This document shows positions 22,501-30,987 of a stretch of 64,000 nt of DNA, in pieces (the first letter of the stretch is position 1; the number at the start of each line of letters is the position of its first letter). Source of the stretch: Mycobacterium sp. Root265 (GTDB lineage: Bacteria; Actinomycetota; Actinomycetes; Mycobacteriales; Mycobacteriaceae). A model generated the notes under the pieces. That model ran no database searches. It saw nothing but the letters and a program-made list of their open reading frames with translations, and was not told the origin of the DNA. Both the position numbers and the translations under genes were made by a program. Location: assembly GCF_001428895.1 (NCBI RefSeq), contig NZ_LMJA01000030.1:585644-649643 (forward strand), read 5' to 3'.

Positions 22501-25500
22501 CACGTCCTGATCGAAGAGGCCCCCGAAGTTCTCCCGGCACAACCCATTGACGAGTCCCCGGCCGAGCCGGTCGCGGACCCAGCGACTCCCGCACGGGAAC
22601 CGCTGAGCGTGTTGCCGCTGTCGGCGCGTTCGTCGCAGGGGCTGGTGGCGTTGGCACAGCGGTATTCCGCTTGGCTGGATGCCCACCCGGACGCCTCGGT
22701 CGCCGATGTGGCGTTCACCGCCGGTGCGGGGCGCTCGCACTTCGAGCACCGGGCGGCGGTGGTCGCCAATACCGTCCCCGAAGCCAAGATGCTGCTCGAC
22801 GACCTGGTGGCCAACCGGCTACGCCCGGGCGTGGTGCGCGGCGAATGCACCGACCCGCCGACGACGGCCTGGTTCTTCCCCGGCCAGGGCAGCCAGTACC
22901 CGGGGATGGCGCGCGAATTGTTCGAGTCCGAGCCGGTTTTCGCCGACACCGTGCGCCAGTGCGCGAAGGCCGTCGACGGCATGCTGCCCCGCCCGCTGCT
23001 CGACGCGATCTTCGACACCGGCCGGGAGGCCACCGAAACGCTGCGGCACACCTCGTTCGCCCAGCCGGCGATCTTCGCCGTCGAGATGGGCCTGGCCCGG
23101 TTGTGGCAATCCTGGGGTATCGAGCCCGACGTGGTGCTCGGCCACAGCGTCGGCCAGTACGCGGCGGCCTGCGTGGCCGGGGTTTTCAGCCTCGAGGACG
23201 GTGCCCGGCTGATCGCCGAGCGTGGCCGGCTGTTCGGCAGCCTGCCTGCCGGTGGCCGCATGATGGCGGTGTTCGCCGACCCCGAGTACGTCGAGGGCGC
23301 CGCCGAGGCGTTCCCGCGGGTGTCGGTCGGCGCCTACAACGGCCGCAACACCGTGCTGTCCGGGCCCGGTGAGGATCTCGAACAGATCGTCGCCAACTGC
23401 AGCGCCGACGGCGCACGCTGCACCTGGCTGGAGACCAGCCACGCGTTCCACTCCGAGCTGCTGGACCCGGTGCTCGACGAGTTCGAGGCCTTCGCCGGCC
23501 AATTCGAGTACGCCGTGCCGACCCGCCCGCTGGTCTGCAACCGGACCGGGGCCGTGCTGACGGCCGAGACACCGATCAACGCGCAGTACTGGCGGCGGCA
23601 TTCGCGCCAGCCGGTGCAGTTCACCGAGAGCGTGCGCACCGTGGCGGCCCTGGGCTGCTCGGTGCTGATGGAGGTCGGCCCGCAGCCGATCCTCACCGCC
23701 GCCGCGCTGCAGAGCTGGCCGGAGTCCTCGGCCACGCCGCGGACCATCGTGTCGCTGCGCAAGGGCGCCAACGCGCAGCGTCAGATCACCGAGGCCCTTG
23801 CCACCGCCTACATCTGCGGGCACCGGCCCGATTTCGCCGCCAAGCATCACGGCGAGCAGCACCGGCTGGAACTGCCCACGTACCCGTTCCAGCGTCGCCG
23901 CTTCTGGCCCAAGACGTCCATCGCCGGCATGGGCTCCGGCGGGGTGTCGGTGTCCGGACTCCTGGGCAGCGCCAAGGACCTGGCCTCCGGCGACACCGTC
24001 TACAGCAATGTGCTGTCGGTCAAGACCCAGCCGTGGCTGGCGCACCACGTCATCTACGGCACCGTCGTCGTGCCGGGTGCGACGTACGCCGCGATGGCCC
24101 TGGCCGCCGCGGAAGCTCCGGCGCACGTGAAGGATGTCTACTTCTACGAGCCGATCATCCTGCCCGACAAGGCGTCTCGCGAGGTGCAGCTGACCCTGCA
24201 TCCGCAGGATGACGGCTGGAAGTTCCAGGTGCACAGCCGCCCCTACGGCGTGCGCGAGGCCGAGTGGTCGCTGAACGCGGACGGCACGCTCGGTTCGGGC
24301 GCCGACATCGACGCGCCGTCCGAGGACGCCCCGGCCCTGAGCCCGGACGAAGCGGTCGAGCACATGAACCGCACCCGCCCGCAGGAACTCTTCGAGATCT
24401 TCAACGATCTGGAACTCGCCTGGGGACCCACCTGGTCGACCTCGCTGAAATCGCTGTGGGTCGGCGAGGGTGAGGCGATCGGGGATGTGTCCGTCGGTGA
24501 AGAACTCGCCGAGCATCTGGGCAGCGAGCCGATCCACCCCGTCCTGCTCGATCTGTGCACGGGTGTCGCCTTCCCGGCCTTCCCGGCGGTACTCGCCGCC
24601 GAGCAGGGCATGCACGACCTGTTCCTGCCGCTGCGGTACGGGCGGGTGCAACTGCTGGAGAAGATGCCGAACCGGTTCTACTGCCGGGCACGCTGGCACG
24701 AGGGTCCGCTCAACAGCGAAACCCTGGTCTTCGACATCGATTTCGTGCACCGCGACGGGCGGGTGCTGGGCGGGATCCGTGAGTTCACGGTGAAGCGCGC
24801 ACCGCGCGAGGCGTTGCTGCGTGGGCTCGGCGGTGACTCGACCCGGCTGCTGTACACGGTGGGCTGGCACGAGGGCGCGGCCCCGGGCAGCGTCGTCGAC
24901 GCCGGTGAGGAGGCCGCCAAGATCGCCGGCGGCGCCTGGCTGGTCGCCGGCGATGACGCCTTGGCCGGCATCGTCCCCCATGCCGTGTCCGTGGACCAAC
25001 CGGCCGATCCGGATGCCTGGAAGAAGGCGTTCGCCACGGCCGCCGAACGGGGCACGCCGGTCAGCGGGATCGTCTGGCGCAGTTCGGGACAGACCGGTGC
25101 TGGGGCGAGCGGAGCCACGGGGAAAATCAGCGACGGACCCACCGCGGATCTCGCGGTGCGGCTGGAGGCCGAGGTGTCGGCTCTGCTCGCGGCCACCCAG
25201 ACCGCGCTGGCCGGGCAGACGAGCAATCTCCCCGGCGGGCTGTGGATCATCACCGAAGGCGCGGTCGCCACCGAACCCGGTGAACCGGTCGACCCGGTGC
25301 AGGCCGCGCTGTGGGGATTCGGGCGCACCCTGATCGCCGAACAGCCGACCCTGCGCTGCCGGCTGCTGGACGTGGCGGGTTCCGGAGAGTCGCTGGGCTG
25401 GCTGGCCGACGCACTCGGCACGCCGGTCGTCGAACCCGAAATGGCGGTGCGACAGGGACGGTTCCTGGTGTCGCGGCTGCTGCACTGGGCCCGCACCGGT

Positions 25501-27606
25501 CATCTGCCCATGCCGCGGTCCGACGACTTCGCGCTGGCTCCCACCGAGCGCGGCGCGATCGACAACCTGCGTCTCACCGAGGCCGAGGTGACCCCGCCGG
25601 ACGTCAATGAGGTCCAGGTGCGGATCGAGGCCGCGGGCCTCAACTTCCGCGACGTGCTCAATGTGCTCGGTCTCTACCCCGGCGATCCGGGTCCGATCGG
25701 TGGCGACCTGTGTGGTGTCGTCACCGAGATCGGCTCGGAGGTCACCGGATTCGAGGTCGGCCAGCGGGTCTTCGGCTCCATGCAGGGCGCGTTCGCCAGT
25801 CGGCTCAACGTTCCGGCGCAGCTGCTGGCGGTGGTGCCGGACGGGATCGGCGCGGTCGATGCCGCGACCATTCCCGCTGCGGCGCTGACGGTTCGGCTGG
25901 CGTTCGACTGGGCCAAGCTCAAGCCCGGCGACAAGGTGCTCATCCACGCCGCCAGTGGTGGTGTCGGGTTGGCCGCGGTGCAGATGGCACGCCACCACGG
26001 CGCGACCGTCTTCGCCACGGCCAGCACCTACAAGCGCGCCACACTGCGCGCCATGGGTGTGGAGTATGTCTACGACTCGCGGAGCACCGATTTCGCGGAT
26101 CAGATCCTCGCCGACACCGACGGCACCGGCGTGGACGTGGTGCTCAACAGCCTGACCAACGAGGGCTTCATCGAAGCCACGGTGCGGGCGACCGCGCAGG
26201 GTGGCCGCTTCGCCGAGATCGCCAAGCGCGATATCTGGACCGCCGCGCAGATGTCGGCGGTGCGTCCCGATATCGACTACGAGATCGTCGCACTGGACGT
26301 GACGATGATGAGCGATCCCGACCACATCCAGCGGCTGATGTCCGAGGTGTCCGACGGGCTGGCCAGTGGCGAGTGGACGCCGGTGCCTGCCGAGGTCTAC
26401 CCGCTGACCGAGGCCAGGACCGCCTTCCGCCGCATGCAGCAGGCGCGCCACATCGGCAAGATCGTGGTGCAGATGCCCAAACCGCTACAGCCGCACGGCG
26501 ATCGGAGTTACCTGGTCACCGGCGGTCTGGGCGCGCTGGGGCTGCACACGGCGGCATATCTGGCTCAGCTCGGCGCCGGTGACATCGTGCTCACCAGCCG
26601 CCGGGCTCCCGATGCCGAGGCCCAGCAGGCCATCGACGCCATCACCGAGCGCTACCACTGCCGGGTCCACGTCTACTCCGCCGATATCGGCGAGGTGGCC
26701 GAGGTGGCCGCGCTGCTGGAGAAGATCCGTGCGGAGCTGCCCCCGCTGGCCGGCGTGGCTCATCTGGCGGGCGTGCTCGACGATGCCCTGTTGCCGCAGC
26801 AGAGCCTGGAGCGTTTCCAGGCGGCGTTGGGGCCCAAGGCTTATGGCGCCCACTACCTGCATCAGCTGACCAAGACCGACGATCTGGATTTCTTCATCGT
26901 CTACTCGTCGGCGTCGGCCGTGCTGGGTTCGCCGTCCCAGGCCAACTACGCGACCGCGAACGCCCTGCTCGACGGGCTCGTCGCGCAGCGCAGGGCGCAG
27001 GGGTTGCCGGCGACCGCGGTCAACTTCGGTCCGTGGGGCAGTGGCGGTATGGCCAGCTCGCAGGCTGCGCTTGCCAATCTCAGCGCTCAGGGCATGATGC
27101 CGCTGGAGCCGTCGGCGGCGCTGGCCGCACTCGGCGAGGTCGTCCGGCACGGCACCGCGCAGGCCACCGTGCTGAAGGCCAATTGGCAGCGGACCGCGAA
27201 GATGCTGGGCGGTATCCGACCTCCGCTGCTGGATCAGGTGCTGCCCAGCGGGGACACCGCGACCGGTGGGGACAGCGAGTTGCTCCGGCAGCTGCAGGAG
27301 CTGCCGGTGGCGGCGCGAGCCGGTTTCATCACCGAGTTCCTGCAGCGCGAGGTGCAGGGATTCCTGCGGCTGGCGCAGCCGCCGGCCGCCACGAGCCGGT
27401 TCCTGGACCTGGGCACCGACTCACTGATGGCCGTGGAACTCCGCAACCGGTTGTTCGGCCAGTTCGGCGGCAAGTTCGATATCAGCCCGACGGCGGTGTT
27501 CGACTATCCGACCATCGGCGAACTCGCCGAACACCTGGTCTCGCAGCTGCCCGATGCCGAATCACCCGCGGCTGAGCCAGAATCGGAGCCGAAGACCGAG
27601 GGCTAG
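16588..27606 (+). CDS. pks: Bimodular type I polyketide synthase (phleic-acid synthase of the TPP locus)
   Basis: A 3672-residue synthase. Module 1: KS (Cys186, His321, His361), AT (Ser637, HAFH at 735-738), a KR structural part then the KR catalytic part (GGLGSLG at 1182, Tyr1324) and ACP (Ser1488). Module 2: KS (Cys1724, His1859), AT (Ser2187, HAFH at 2285), DH (His2487 in HxxxGxxxxP, Asp2655), ER (about 2990-3300, HAASGGVG), KR (GGLGALG at 3312, Tyr3454) and ACP (Ser3612). HAFH in both AT domains points to malonyl-CoA, so the chain should be unbranched. There is no loading domain and no thioesterase: the fatty starter would come from the acyl-AMP ligase and release would be by the PapA protein. 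Module 1 has no DH, since only about 65 residues separate the end of the AT from the KR structural part. Alternating modules fit phleic acids, which repeat a double bond every four carbons. The stop overlaps that of the convergent gene by CTAG. Confidence 0.93.
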   Translation: MAATDHAQSGVEPTRFAIIGYAARLPGAADAEQYWDVLHDGRDAVSEIPQDRWDVDEFFDQDASTPGKIVARRAGFVDDATGFDAPFFGVSAREARLMDPQHRLLLETSWRAVEHSGTAPTSLANTQTGVFVGLSTHDYLGMASSELTYPEIEAYLAIGTSGAAGAGRISYRLGLHGPAVTVDTACSSSLVAIHQACQALQLGECDLALAGGANVLLSPATMITFSQSRMLSPDGKCKTFDAAADGYVRGEGCGVVVIKRLEDAVRDGDRIRAVIRGSAVNQDGASGGLTVPNGVAQQRVITEALERAGIAAGDVDYLEAHGTGTSLGDPIEVQAAAAVLGKGRAADQPLLIGSAKTNIGHLEAAAGVAGVLKVVLALEHQELPKHLNFRNPSPHIPWDRIPVRVVEESTAWERTARPRVAGVSSFGFSGTNAHIILEEAPAVAPAAAEDKADARRFMVLPLSARTPAALVQTAEKYRSWLSEHPDADLADVCLTAGDGRAHLEHRAALVVNSIESARELLGALADDRPAPGLVRGHCADAPKTAWLFPGQGSQYAGMARELFETEPVFAETVQRCADAVAGILERPLLEVIYDSADGDEALRQTRHTQPAIFAIEMGLAQLWQSWGYEPDVVLGHSVGQYSAACVAGVFSLEDGARLLAERGRLFGDLPAGGRMAAIFAAADRVERLTDEYPSLSVAAYNGANTVLSGPGGDLERAVAGLTADGVRCDWLDTSHAFHSALLDPALDAFETYADQFTFAAPQRILICNRTGAALGRTAKLDGAYWRRHARQPVEFAKSVATLSDLGCAMLLEVGPQPVLTASAMRAWPDPASAPRAVASMRRNGSDHRHIAEAVANTYVAGHLPDFAALLARPARKLDLPTYPFEHRQYWFRDKQVQPTKNDAVRTDAVRFLEDGRIEELAALLDNSGTSLTTADVLNKLAAQHNRQRDAQSIADARYEIRWLVSAPASATPTGEGSAWLVIGDDADTVAPVLDALTAQGHRHRTLRLPASDADEERLAADLRAAVEDEPTLRILHVAALEKDNAPSMRTLLRMQHRVLDGTQRLFRAAAAADLRAPIWVVTRGAQRVLDTDPVSPEQTSLWGFCRAVALEYPQVWGGLADVSGVAEEWSRLIGQIVGAGRGEDQIALRGQLIHVPRLSRRTGQPNPTALELRSDATYLVTGGLGSLGLEIAGYLAAHGARHLVLTSRRAPSTAAQQRMDALRQQYGCEVRAVASDVANPHDIAHLMATIAAELPPLAGIVHAAGENSTTPLSTLDPAELDRVFSGKVWGAWYLSEAITDLQLDFFLSTSSISSVWGSYGQSAYSAANAFLDGLTWRLREQGVPGFSVNFGPWSAGMADGEARAQLDKRGVRTLSPVDALAGMADVMVGADNQGVVARIDWARFLPIYLQAGQRALLAEVAGEVPETASIPAGSVGTTRLVERLTSAPIQQRKKLVLEELRDAVAEVTQIDAAEIREETGLFDLGLDSLMAVELRRRLEQSVGAELPATLAMDHPRLTDMADYLLGDVLKLNERGAKKAAAQPVSLTTTAADEPIAIISVACRFPGSPDPDAYWDLLAGGVDAIREIPEDRFDVDEFYDPDQQMPGKIYTRSGGYLESVDGFDPEFFGISPREAVWIDPQQRLMLELSWEGLERAGYSAASLRGSRTGVFVGVGANEYSHLLSSDSLENLQPHFITGNALNAIAGRVSFTLGLEGPAMAVDTACSSSLVAVHQAAQALHSGDCDMAIAGGVNVLLSPASVVAASRARMLSPDGRCKTFDAAADGYVRSEGCGVLVLKRLSDAQRDGDRISAVIRSSAVNQDGASSGLTVPNGGAQQRLISSALARAGLSGDDVDYLEAHGTGTPLGDPIEVQAAAAVYGEGRDPNRPLLIGTAKTNVGHLESAAGVAGLVKVVLSLQHDLLPQTLHFHNPSPHIPWDSLPVQVVDKPTPWHANGRPRRAGVSAFGFTGTNAHVLIEEAPEVLPAQPIDESPAEPVADPATPAREPLSVLPLSARSSQGLVALAQRYSAWLDAHPDASVADVAFTAGAGRSHFEHRAAVVANTVPEAKMLLDDLVANRLRPGVVRGECTDPPTTAWFFPGQGSQYPGMARELFESEPVFADTVRQCAKAVDGMLPRPLLDAIFDTGREATETLRHTSFAQPAIFAVEMGLARLWQSWGIEPDVVLGHSVGQYAAACVAGVFSLEDGARLIAERGRLFGSLPAGGRMMAVFADPEYVEGAAEAFPRVSVGAYNGRNTVLSGPGEDLEQIVANCSADGARCTWLETSHAFHSELLDPVLDEFEAFAGQFEYAVPTRPLVCNRTGAVLTAETPINAQYWRRHSRQPVQFTESVRTVAALGCSVLMEVGPQPILTAAALQSWPESSATPRTIVSLRKGANAQRQITEALATAYICGHRPDFAAKHHGEQHRLELPTYPFQRRRFWPKTSIAGMGSGGVSVSGLLGSAKDLASGDTVYSNVLSVKTQPWLAHHVIYGTVVVPGATYAAMALAAAEAPAHVKDVYFYEPIILPDKASREVQLTLHPQDDGWKFQVHSRPYGVREAEWSLNADGTLGSGADIDAPSEDAPALSPDEAVEHMNRTRPQELFEIFNDLELAWGPTWSTSLKSLWVGEGEAIGDVSVGEELAEHLGSEPIHPVLLDLCTGVAFPAFPAVLAAEQGMHDLFLPLRYGRVQLLEKMPNRFYCRARWHEGPLNSETLVFDIDFVHRDGRVLGGIREFTVKRAPREALLRGLGGDSTRLLYTVGWHEGAAPGSVVDAGEEAAKIAGGAWLVAGDDALAGIVPHAVSVDQPADPDAWKKAFATAAERGTPVSGIVWRSSGQTGAGASGATGKISDGPTADLAVRLEAEVSALLAATQTALAGQTSNLPGGLWIITEGAVATEPGEPVDPVQAALWGFGRTLIAEQPTLRCRLLDVAGSGESLGWLADALGTPVVEPEMAVRQGRFLVSRLLHWARTGHLPMPRSDDFALAPTERGAIDNLRLTEAEVTPPDVNEVQVRIEAAGLNFRDVLNVLGLYPGDPGPIGGDLCGVVTEIGSEVTGFEVGQRVFGSMQGAFASRLNVPAQLLAVVPDGIGAVDAATIPAAALTVRLAFDWAKLKPGDKVLIHAASGGVGLAAVQMARHHGATVFATASTYKRATLRAMGVEYVYDSRSTDFADQILADTDGTGVDVVLNSLTNEGFIEATVRATAQGGRFAEIAKRDIWTAAQMSAVRPDIDYEIVALDVTMMSDPDHIQRLMSEVSDGLASGEWTPVPAEVYPLTEARTAFRRMQQARHIGKIVVQMPKPLQPHGDRSYLVTGGLGALGLHTAAYLAQLGAGDIVLTSRRAPDAEAQQAIDAITERYHCRVHVYSADIGEVAEVAALLEKIRAELPPLAGVAHLAGVLDDALLPQQSLERFQAALGPKAYGAHYLHQLTKTDDLDFFIVYSSASAVLGSPSQANYATANALLDGLVAQRRAQGLPATAVNFGPWGSGGMASSQAALANLSAQGMMPLEPSAALAALGEVVRHGTAQATVLKANWQRTAKMLGGIRPPLLDQVLPSGDTATGGDSELLRQLQELPVAARAGFITEFLQREVQGFLRLAQPPAATSRFLDLGTDSLMAVELRNRLFGQFGGKFDISPTAVFDYPTIGELAEHLVSQLPDAESPAAEPESEPKTEG

Positions 27607-28691
27607 GCCCAGCGCGTCGCTTCCACCTCGGTGGGCAACGCCGAACGCAGCGGCACATCCAGCCCGTCGTAGATCCCGGCGGGCTGGGTGGCCAGCCAGT
27701 CGATGGCGCCCAGCAGCCGGTTGGCGGCGGTGGTGTTGCCGCCGTCGGCGCGGGTACCGCCGGGCACGTCGGCGCGGGTGGTGATGGTGAGCTGCGGATC
27801 GCCGTCGACGATGACGCGGTGATCACCCACCCCCTGGTCGGGCTGCGGCCAGTCCGGCGCGCAGGTCGGGTGGATGCGGGTGATGTGTTCGATGATGACC
27901 CGCTGCTTGCCGCCGGACCAGCCGATCACCTTGAGGAAGAACGCCCCCTGGGTGCCCTTCTCGAACGGTCCCATCACGGTGTCGACGGTCTCCTCGAGGG
28001 CAAGGCGCTCGACCTCCTCGGTGATCTCGTCGATCTCGATGCCCAGACCCCGCCCGATCAGGCGGACGTTGCCGCCCCACACCATCGTCGGGATGGACGG
28101 CAGCAGCATCATCGGCGTCTCCTCCATGGAGCCGCCGAATCCGCAGGACACCTTCACCGCGAACGGCTGGTTGTAGGTGGAGTAGTCGAAGATTTCCTGG
28201 CAGGTGATCGTCTCGATACGGGTGCACAGGCTGGCCGCCGTCACCGCCAGCGCGTCGTTGCCCCAGCCGGGATCGACGCCGGACACCAGCAGACTGGCGC
28301 CGCCGGCCTGCGCGGCGTCGGTGAGGCGCTGCACCCATTCCGGTGGCGCCGAACGCGGGTCGTAGAGCGAGTAGAGCGACGGGGTCACCACGTGCGAGCC
28401 GGCGCGCAGGGCGCGTTCGATATCGGCGATGGCCTCTTCGGGCCGGATGTCACCGGAGGCCATGTAGGCGACGGCGTCGCCGTCCTTGAGTGCAGCGTCC
28501 ACCTCGGCGGGGTCGCTGACCGCGAGGACGCCGGTCTCGGCGTCCAGACCTGCGAAGGAGGCGGCGTCGCGGCCGGTCTTCTCCGCCGATGAGGTGATCA
28601 GTCCGGACAGGCTCAACCCCGGAAAGGCGACTGTCGACCGGATTGCGGTCGCGCCCATATTGCCGGTTCCCCATACCACCACACGCCTCAT
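27603..28691 (-). CDS. NAD(P)-binding dihydrodipicolinate reductase-like protein
   Basis: A 362-residue protein with an N-terminal Rossmann fold (RRVVVWGTGNMGATAIRS) and the overall shape of dihydrodipicolinate reductase or diaminopimelate dehydrogenase-like oxidoreductases. The central part has VSGVDPGWGNDALAV and the C-terminal part is alpha/beta. Actinobacterial relatives are usually labelled only as dihydrodipicolinate reductase N-terminal domain proteins. It lacks the short length and substrate motif of true DapB, so a lysine-pathway role is unlikely. ATG 28691 gives the standard N terminus; a longer frame to 28793 has no ribosome site. It sits between pks and fadE5 and is transcribed away from fadE5, with which it shares a 276 bp control region. 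Confidence 0.7.
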   Translation of the reverse strand: MRRVVVWGTGNMGATAIRSTVAFPGLSLSGLITSSAEKTGRDAASFAGLDAETGVLAVSDPAEVDAALKDGDAVAYMASGDIRPEEAIADIERALRAGSHVVTPSLYSLYDPRSAPPEWVQRLTDAAQAGGASLLVSGVDPGWGNDALAVTAASLCTRIETITCQEIFDYSTYNQPFAVKVSCGFGGSMEETPMMLLPSIPTMVWGGNVRLIGRGLGIEIDEITEEVERLALEETVDTVMGPFEKGTQGAFFLKVIGWSGGKQRVIIEHITRIHPTCAPDWPQPDQGVGDHRVIVDGDPQLTITTRADVPGGTRADGGNTTAANRLLGAIDWLATQPAGIYDGLDVPLRSALPTEVEATRWA

Positions 28692-28850
28692 CGGCCTCAC
28701 TCTAGAGGGCGCGCCGGGGCCATCGTGGCCAGCATCACATTTTCGAAAGACGAGCAGCTCAGGGGCGGTTTTCGACCACGGTACAACGCCCAATCAACCA
28801 CCGGGTTGGGCGGCTGCGGAAAATTCGCTCCAGACCACTTTGCGCGAAGG

Positions 28851-28890
28851 TTACTCGGCGGTATAGTTCATGGCAGTTACTGGTGGGTAA
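28851..28890. promoter_or_regulatory. Two TTAC-N6-GTAA operator-like boxes upstream of fadE5
   Basis: Box 1 is TTACTCGGCGGTAT at 28851-28864 (one mismatch in the right half-site). Box 2 is TTACTGGTGGGTAA at 28877-28890, with flanks extending the symmetry to AGTTAC/GTAACT. Their start points are 26 bp apart. The same architecture appears between fadA2 and fabG4 at 36322. The half-site length and spacing suit a TetR-family repressor dimer. Confidence 0.5.
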
Positions 28891-28967
28891 CTTAGTGCAG
28901 TCCAGTCGCAGGTACCCAACCGCCGCATGTACCAACTGCTTAGACCCAATCTCATTGAGGAGACACT

Positions 28968-30803
28968 GTGAGTCACTACAAGAGCAACGTTCGTGACCAG
29001 GTATTCGCCTTGTTCGATGTGCTCGGTCTCGACAAGGCGCTCGGCACCGGCAGCTTCGCTGACCTCGATGCCGACACCGCCCGCGAGATGATCAACGAGA
29101 TGGCGCGTCTGGCCGAGGGCCCGATCGCCGAATCGTTCGCCGATGGTGACCGCAACCCGCCGGTCTTCGATCCCGCGACGCACACCGTCACGCTGCCCGA
29201 GTCGTTCAAGAAGTCCGTCAACGCCACCATCGACGGCGGCTGGAACAAGGTCGCCCTCGACGAGGATCTCGGCGGCATGCCCGCCCCCAAGGCGCTGCTG
29301 TGGGCCCTCAACGAGCACATCCTCGGCGCCAACCCGGCGGTCTGGATGTACAGCGGCGGAGCCGGTTTCGCGCAGATCTTCGCGCACAACGGCACCGACG
29401 AGCAGAAGAAGTGGGCGGCCATCGCCTCGGAGAACAACTGGGGCGCCACCATGGTGCTCACCGAGCCCGACGCGGGTTCGGATGTGGGCGCCGGCCGCAC
29501 CAAGGCCGTCAAGCAGGAGGACGGCTCCTGGCACATCGACGGTGTGAAGCGCTTCATCACCTCCGCCGACGCCGACGACCTCTTCCCGAACATCGCGCAC
29601 CTGGTGCTGGCCCGCCCCGAGGGCGCAGGCCCGGGCACCAAGGGTCTGTCGCTGTTCTTCGTGCCGAAGTTCCTCTTCGACTTCGAGACCGGTGAGCTCG
29701 GCGAGCGCAACGGCGTCTACGTCACCAATGTCGAGCACAAGATGGGCCTGAAGGTTTCAGCCACCTGTGAGCTGTCCTTCGGCCAGCACGACAAGCCGGC
29801 CGTCGGCTGGCTCGTCGGCGAGGTGCACAACGGCATCGCGCAGATGTTCGACGTCATCGAGCAGGCCCGGATGATGGTGGGCACCAAGGCCATCGCCACC
29901 CTGTCGACCGGCTACCTGAACGCGCTCGAGTACGCCAAGGACCGTGTCCAGGGTGCCGACCTGACCCAGATGACCGACAAGACCGCACCGCGGGTGACCA
30001 TCACTCATCACCCGGATGTGCGTCGCTCGCTGATGACCCAGAAGTCCTACGCCGAGGGCATGCGTGCGCTGTACATGTACACCGCCACCTTCCAGGACGA
30101 CGAGGTCGCCCAGGCACTGCACGGTGTGGACGCCGAGATGGCGGTCCGCATCAACGATCTGCTGCTGCCGGTGGTCAAGGGCTTCGGCTCGGAGACCGCC
30201 TACGCCAAGCTGACCGAGAGCCTGCAGACCTTCGGTGGATCGGGCTTCCTGCAGGACTACCCGGTCGAGCAGTACATCCGTGACGCCAAGATCGACTCGC
30301 TCTACGAGGGCACCACCGCGATCCAGGCGCAGGACTTCTTCTTCCGCAAGATCATCCGCGACAAGGGCCAGGCGCTGGCCTACCTGTCCGGTGAGATCGA
30401 CACCTTCGTGAAGAACGCGACCGGCAACGGCCGCCTGAAGGCCGAGCGCGCACTGCTGGCGACCGCGCTGGAGGACGTGCAGGGCATGGCCGCCACGCTG
30501 ACCGGTTACCTGATGGCCTCGCAGGAGGATCCGTCCGCCATCTACAAGGTGGGCCTGGGTTCGGTGCGCTTCCTGATGAGCGTCGGCGACCTGGTCATCG
30601 GCTGGCTGCTGCAGCGTGAGGCCGCCGTGGCGATCGAGAAGCTCGACGCCGGCGCCACCGGTGCGGACAAGGCGTTCTACGAGGGCAAGATCGGCGCCGC
30701 ATCGTTCTTCGCCAAGAACTTCCTGCCGCTGCTGACCAGCACCCGCACGGTGCTCGACGCCATCGACAACGAAGTGATGGAACTGGACGAAGCAGCTTTC
30801 TGA
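28968..30803 (+). CDS. fadE5: Acyl-CoA dehydrogenase FadE5
   Basis: A 611-residue acyl-CoA dehydrogenase, the exact length I recall for mycobacterial FadE5. It introduces the alpha,beta double bond into acyl-CoAs in beta-oxidation, using FAD. The FAD/substrate core is seen in [20 protein letters not shown] and the catalytic base is Glu447 in [16 protein letters not shown], followed by the extra C-terminal helical domain of this long subfamily. Translation starts at GTG 28968 behind TGAGGAG. The 276 bp upstream carries two operator-like palindromes, and a strong hairpin follows the stop. A second copy of the gene lies at 56922. Confidence 0.95.
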   Translation: MSHYKSNVRDQVFALFDVLGLDKALGTGSFADLDADTAREMINEMARLAEGPIAESFADGDRNPPVFDPATHTVTLPESFKKSVNATIDGGWNKVALDEDLGGMPAPKALLWALNEHILGANPAVWMYSGGAGFAQIFAHNGTDEQKKWAAIASENNWGATMVLTEPDAGSDVGAGRTKAVKQEDGSWHIDGVKRFITSADADDLFPNIAHLVLARPEGAGPGTKGLSLFFVPKFLFDFETGELGERNGVYVTNVEHKMGLKVSATCELSFGQHDKPAVGWLVGEVHNGIAQMFDVIEQARMMVGTKAIATLSTGYLNALEYAKDRVQGADLTQMTDKTAPRVTITHHPDVRRSLMTQKSYAEGMRALYMYTATFQDDEVAQALHGVDAEMAVRINDLLLPVVKGFGSETAYAKLTESLQTFGGSGFLQDYPVEQYIRDAKIDSLYEGTTAIQAQDFFFRKIIRDKGQALAYLSGEIDTFVKNATGNGRLKAERALLATALEDVQGMAATLTGYLMASQEDPSAIYKVGLGSVRFLMSVGDLVIGWLLQREAAVAIEKLDAGATGADKAFYEGKIGAASFFAKNFLPLLTSTRTVLDAIDNEVMELDEAAF

Positions 30804-30822
30804 GTTTCTGAGTTCCCAAGAC

Positions 30823-30853
30823 CAAGGACCCCCGGCGATCCCGGGGGTCCTTG
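30823..30853 (+). terminator. fadE5 terminator hairpin
   Basis: A perfect 13-bp stem, CAAGGACCCCCGG at 30823-30835 and CCGGGGGTCCTTG at 30841-30853, with a five-base loop, 19 bases after the fadE5 stop codon. It is followed by only a weak T run (GCATTTGG). Confidence 0.75.
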
Positions 30854-30861
30854 CATTTGGT

Positions 30862-30923
30862 GGCGAAACTCGCGTACCCGGGGTAATCCGCGCGCGAATC
30901 GGGACCGGTACGCGAGTTTCGCC
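30862..30923. repeat. Palindromic intergenic repeat, family A, copy 1
   Basis: A 62 bp element with perfect 17-base arms, GGCGAAACTCGCGTACC at 30862-30878 and its complement at 30907-30923. It lies nine bases beyond the fadE5 terminator and 64 bp before the first clpP gene. A near-identical element lies at 56854-56916. Confidence 0.75.
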
Positions 30924-30987
30924 GAGGCGTTCTGCTCACAGCAGCACCGCATGCGCGAATGCCGTTGCGCGCGGCAGTGTCTAACCC

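Noticed and set aside
22819-26451. 1210-codon open frame on the minus strand inside pks
   Set aside because: It is a GC-driven shadow of the polyketide synthase. The opposite strand has an unbroken catalytic-domain protein and the shadow has no domain or ribosome site.
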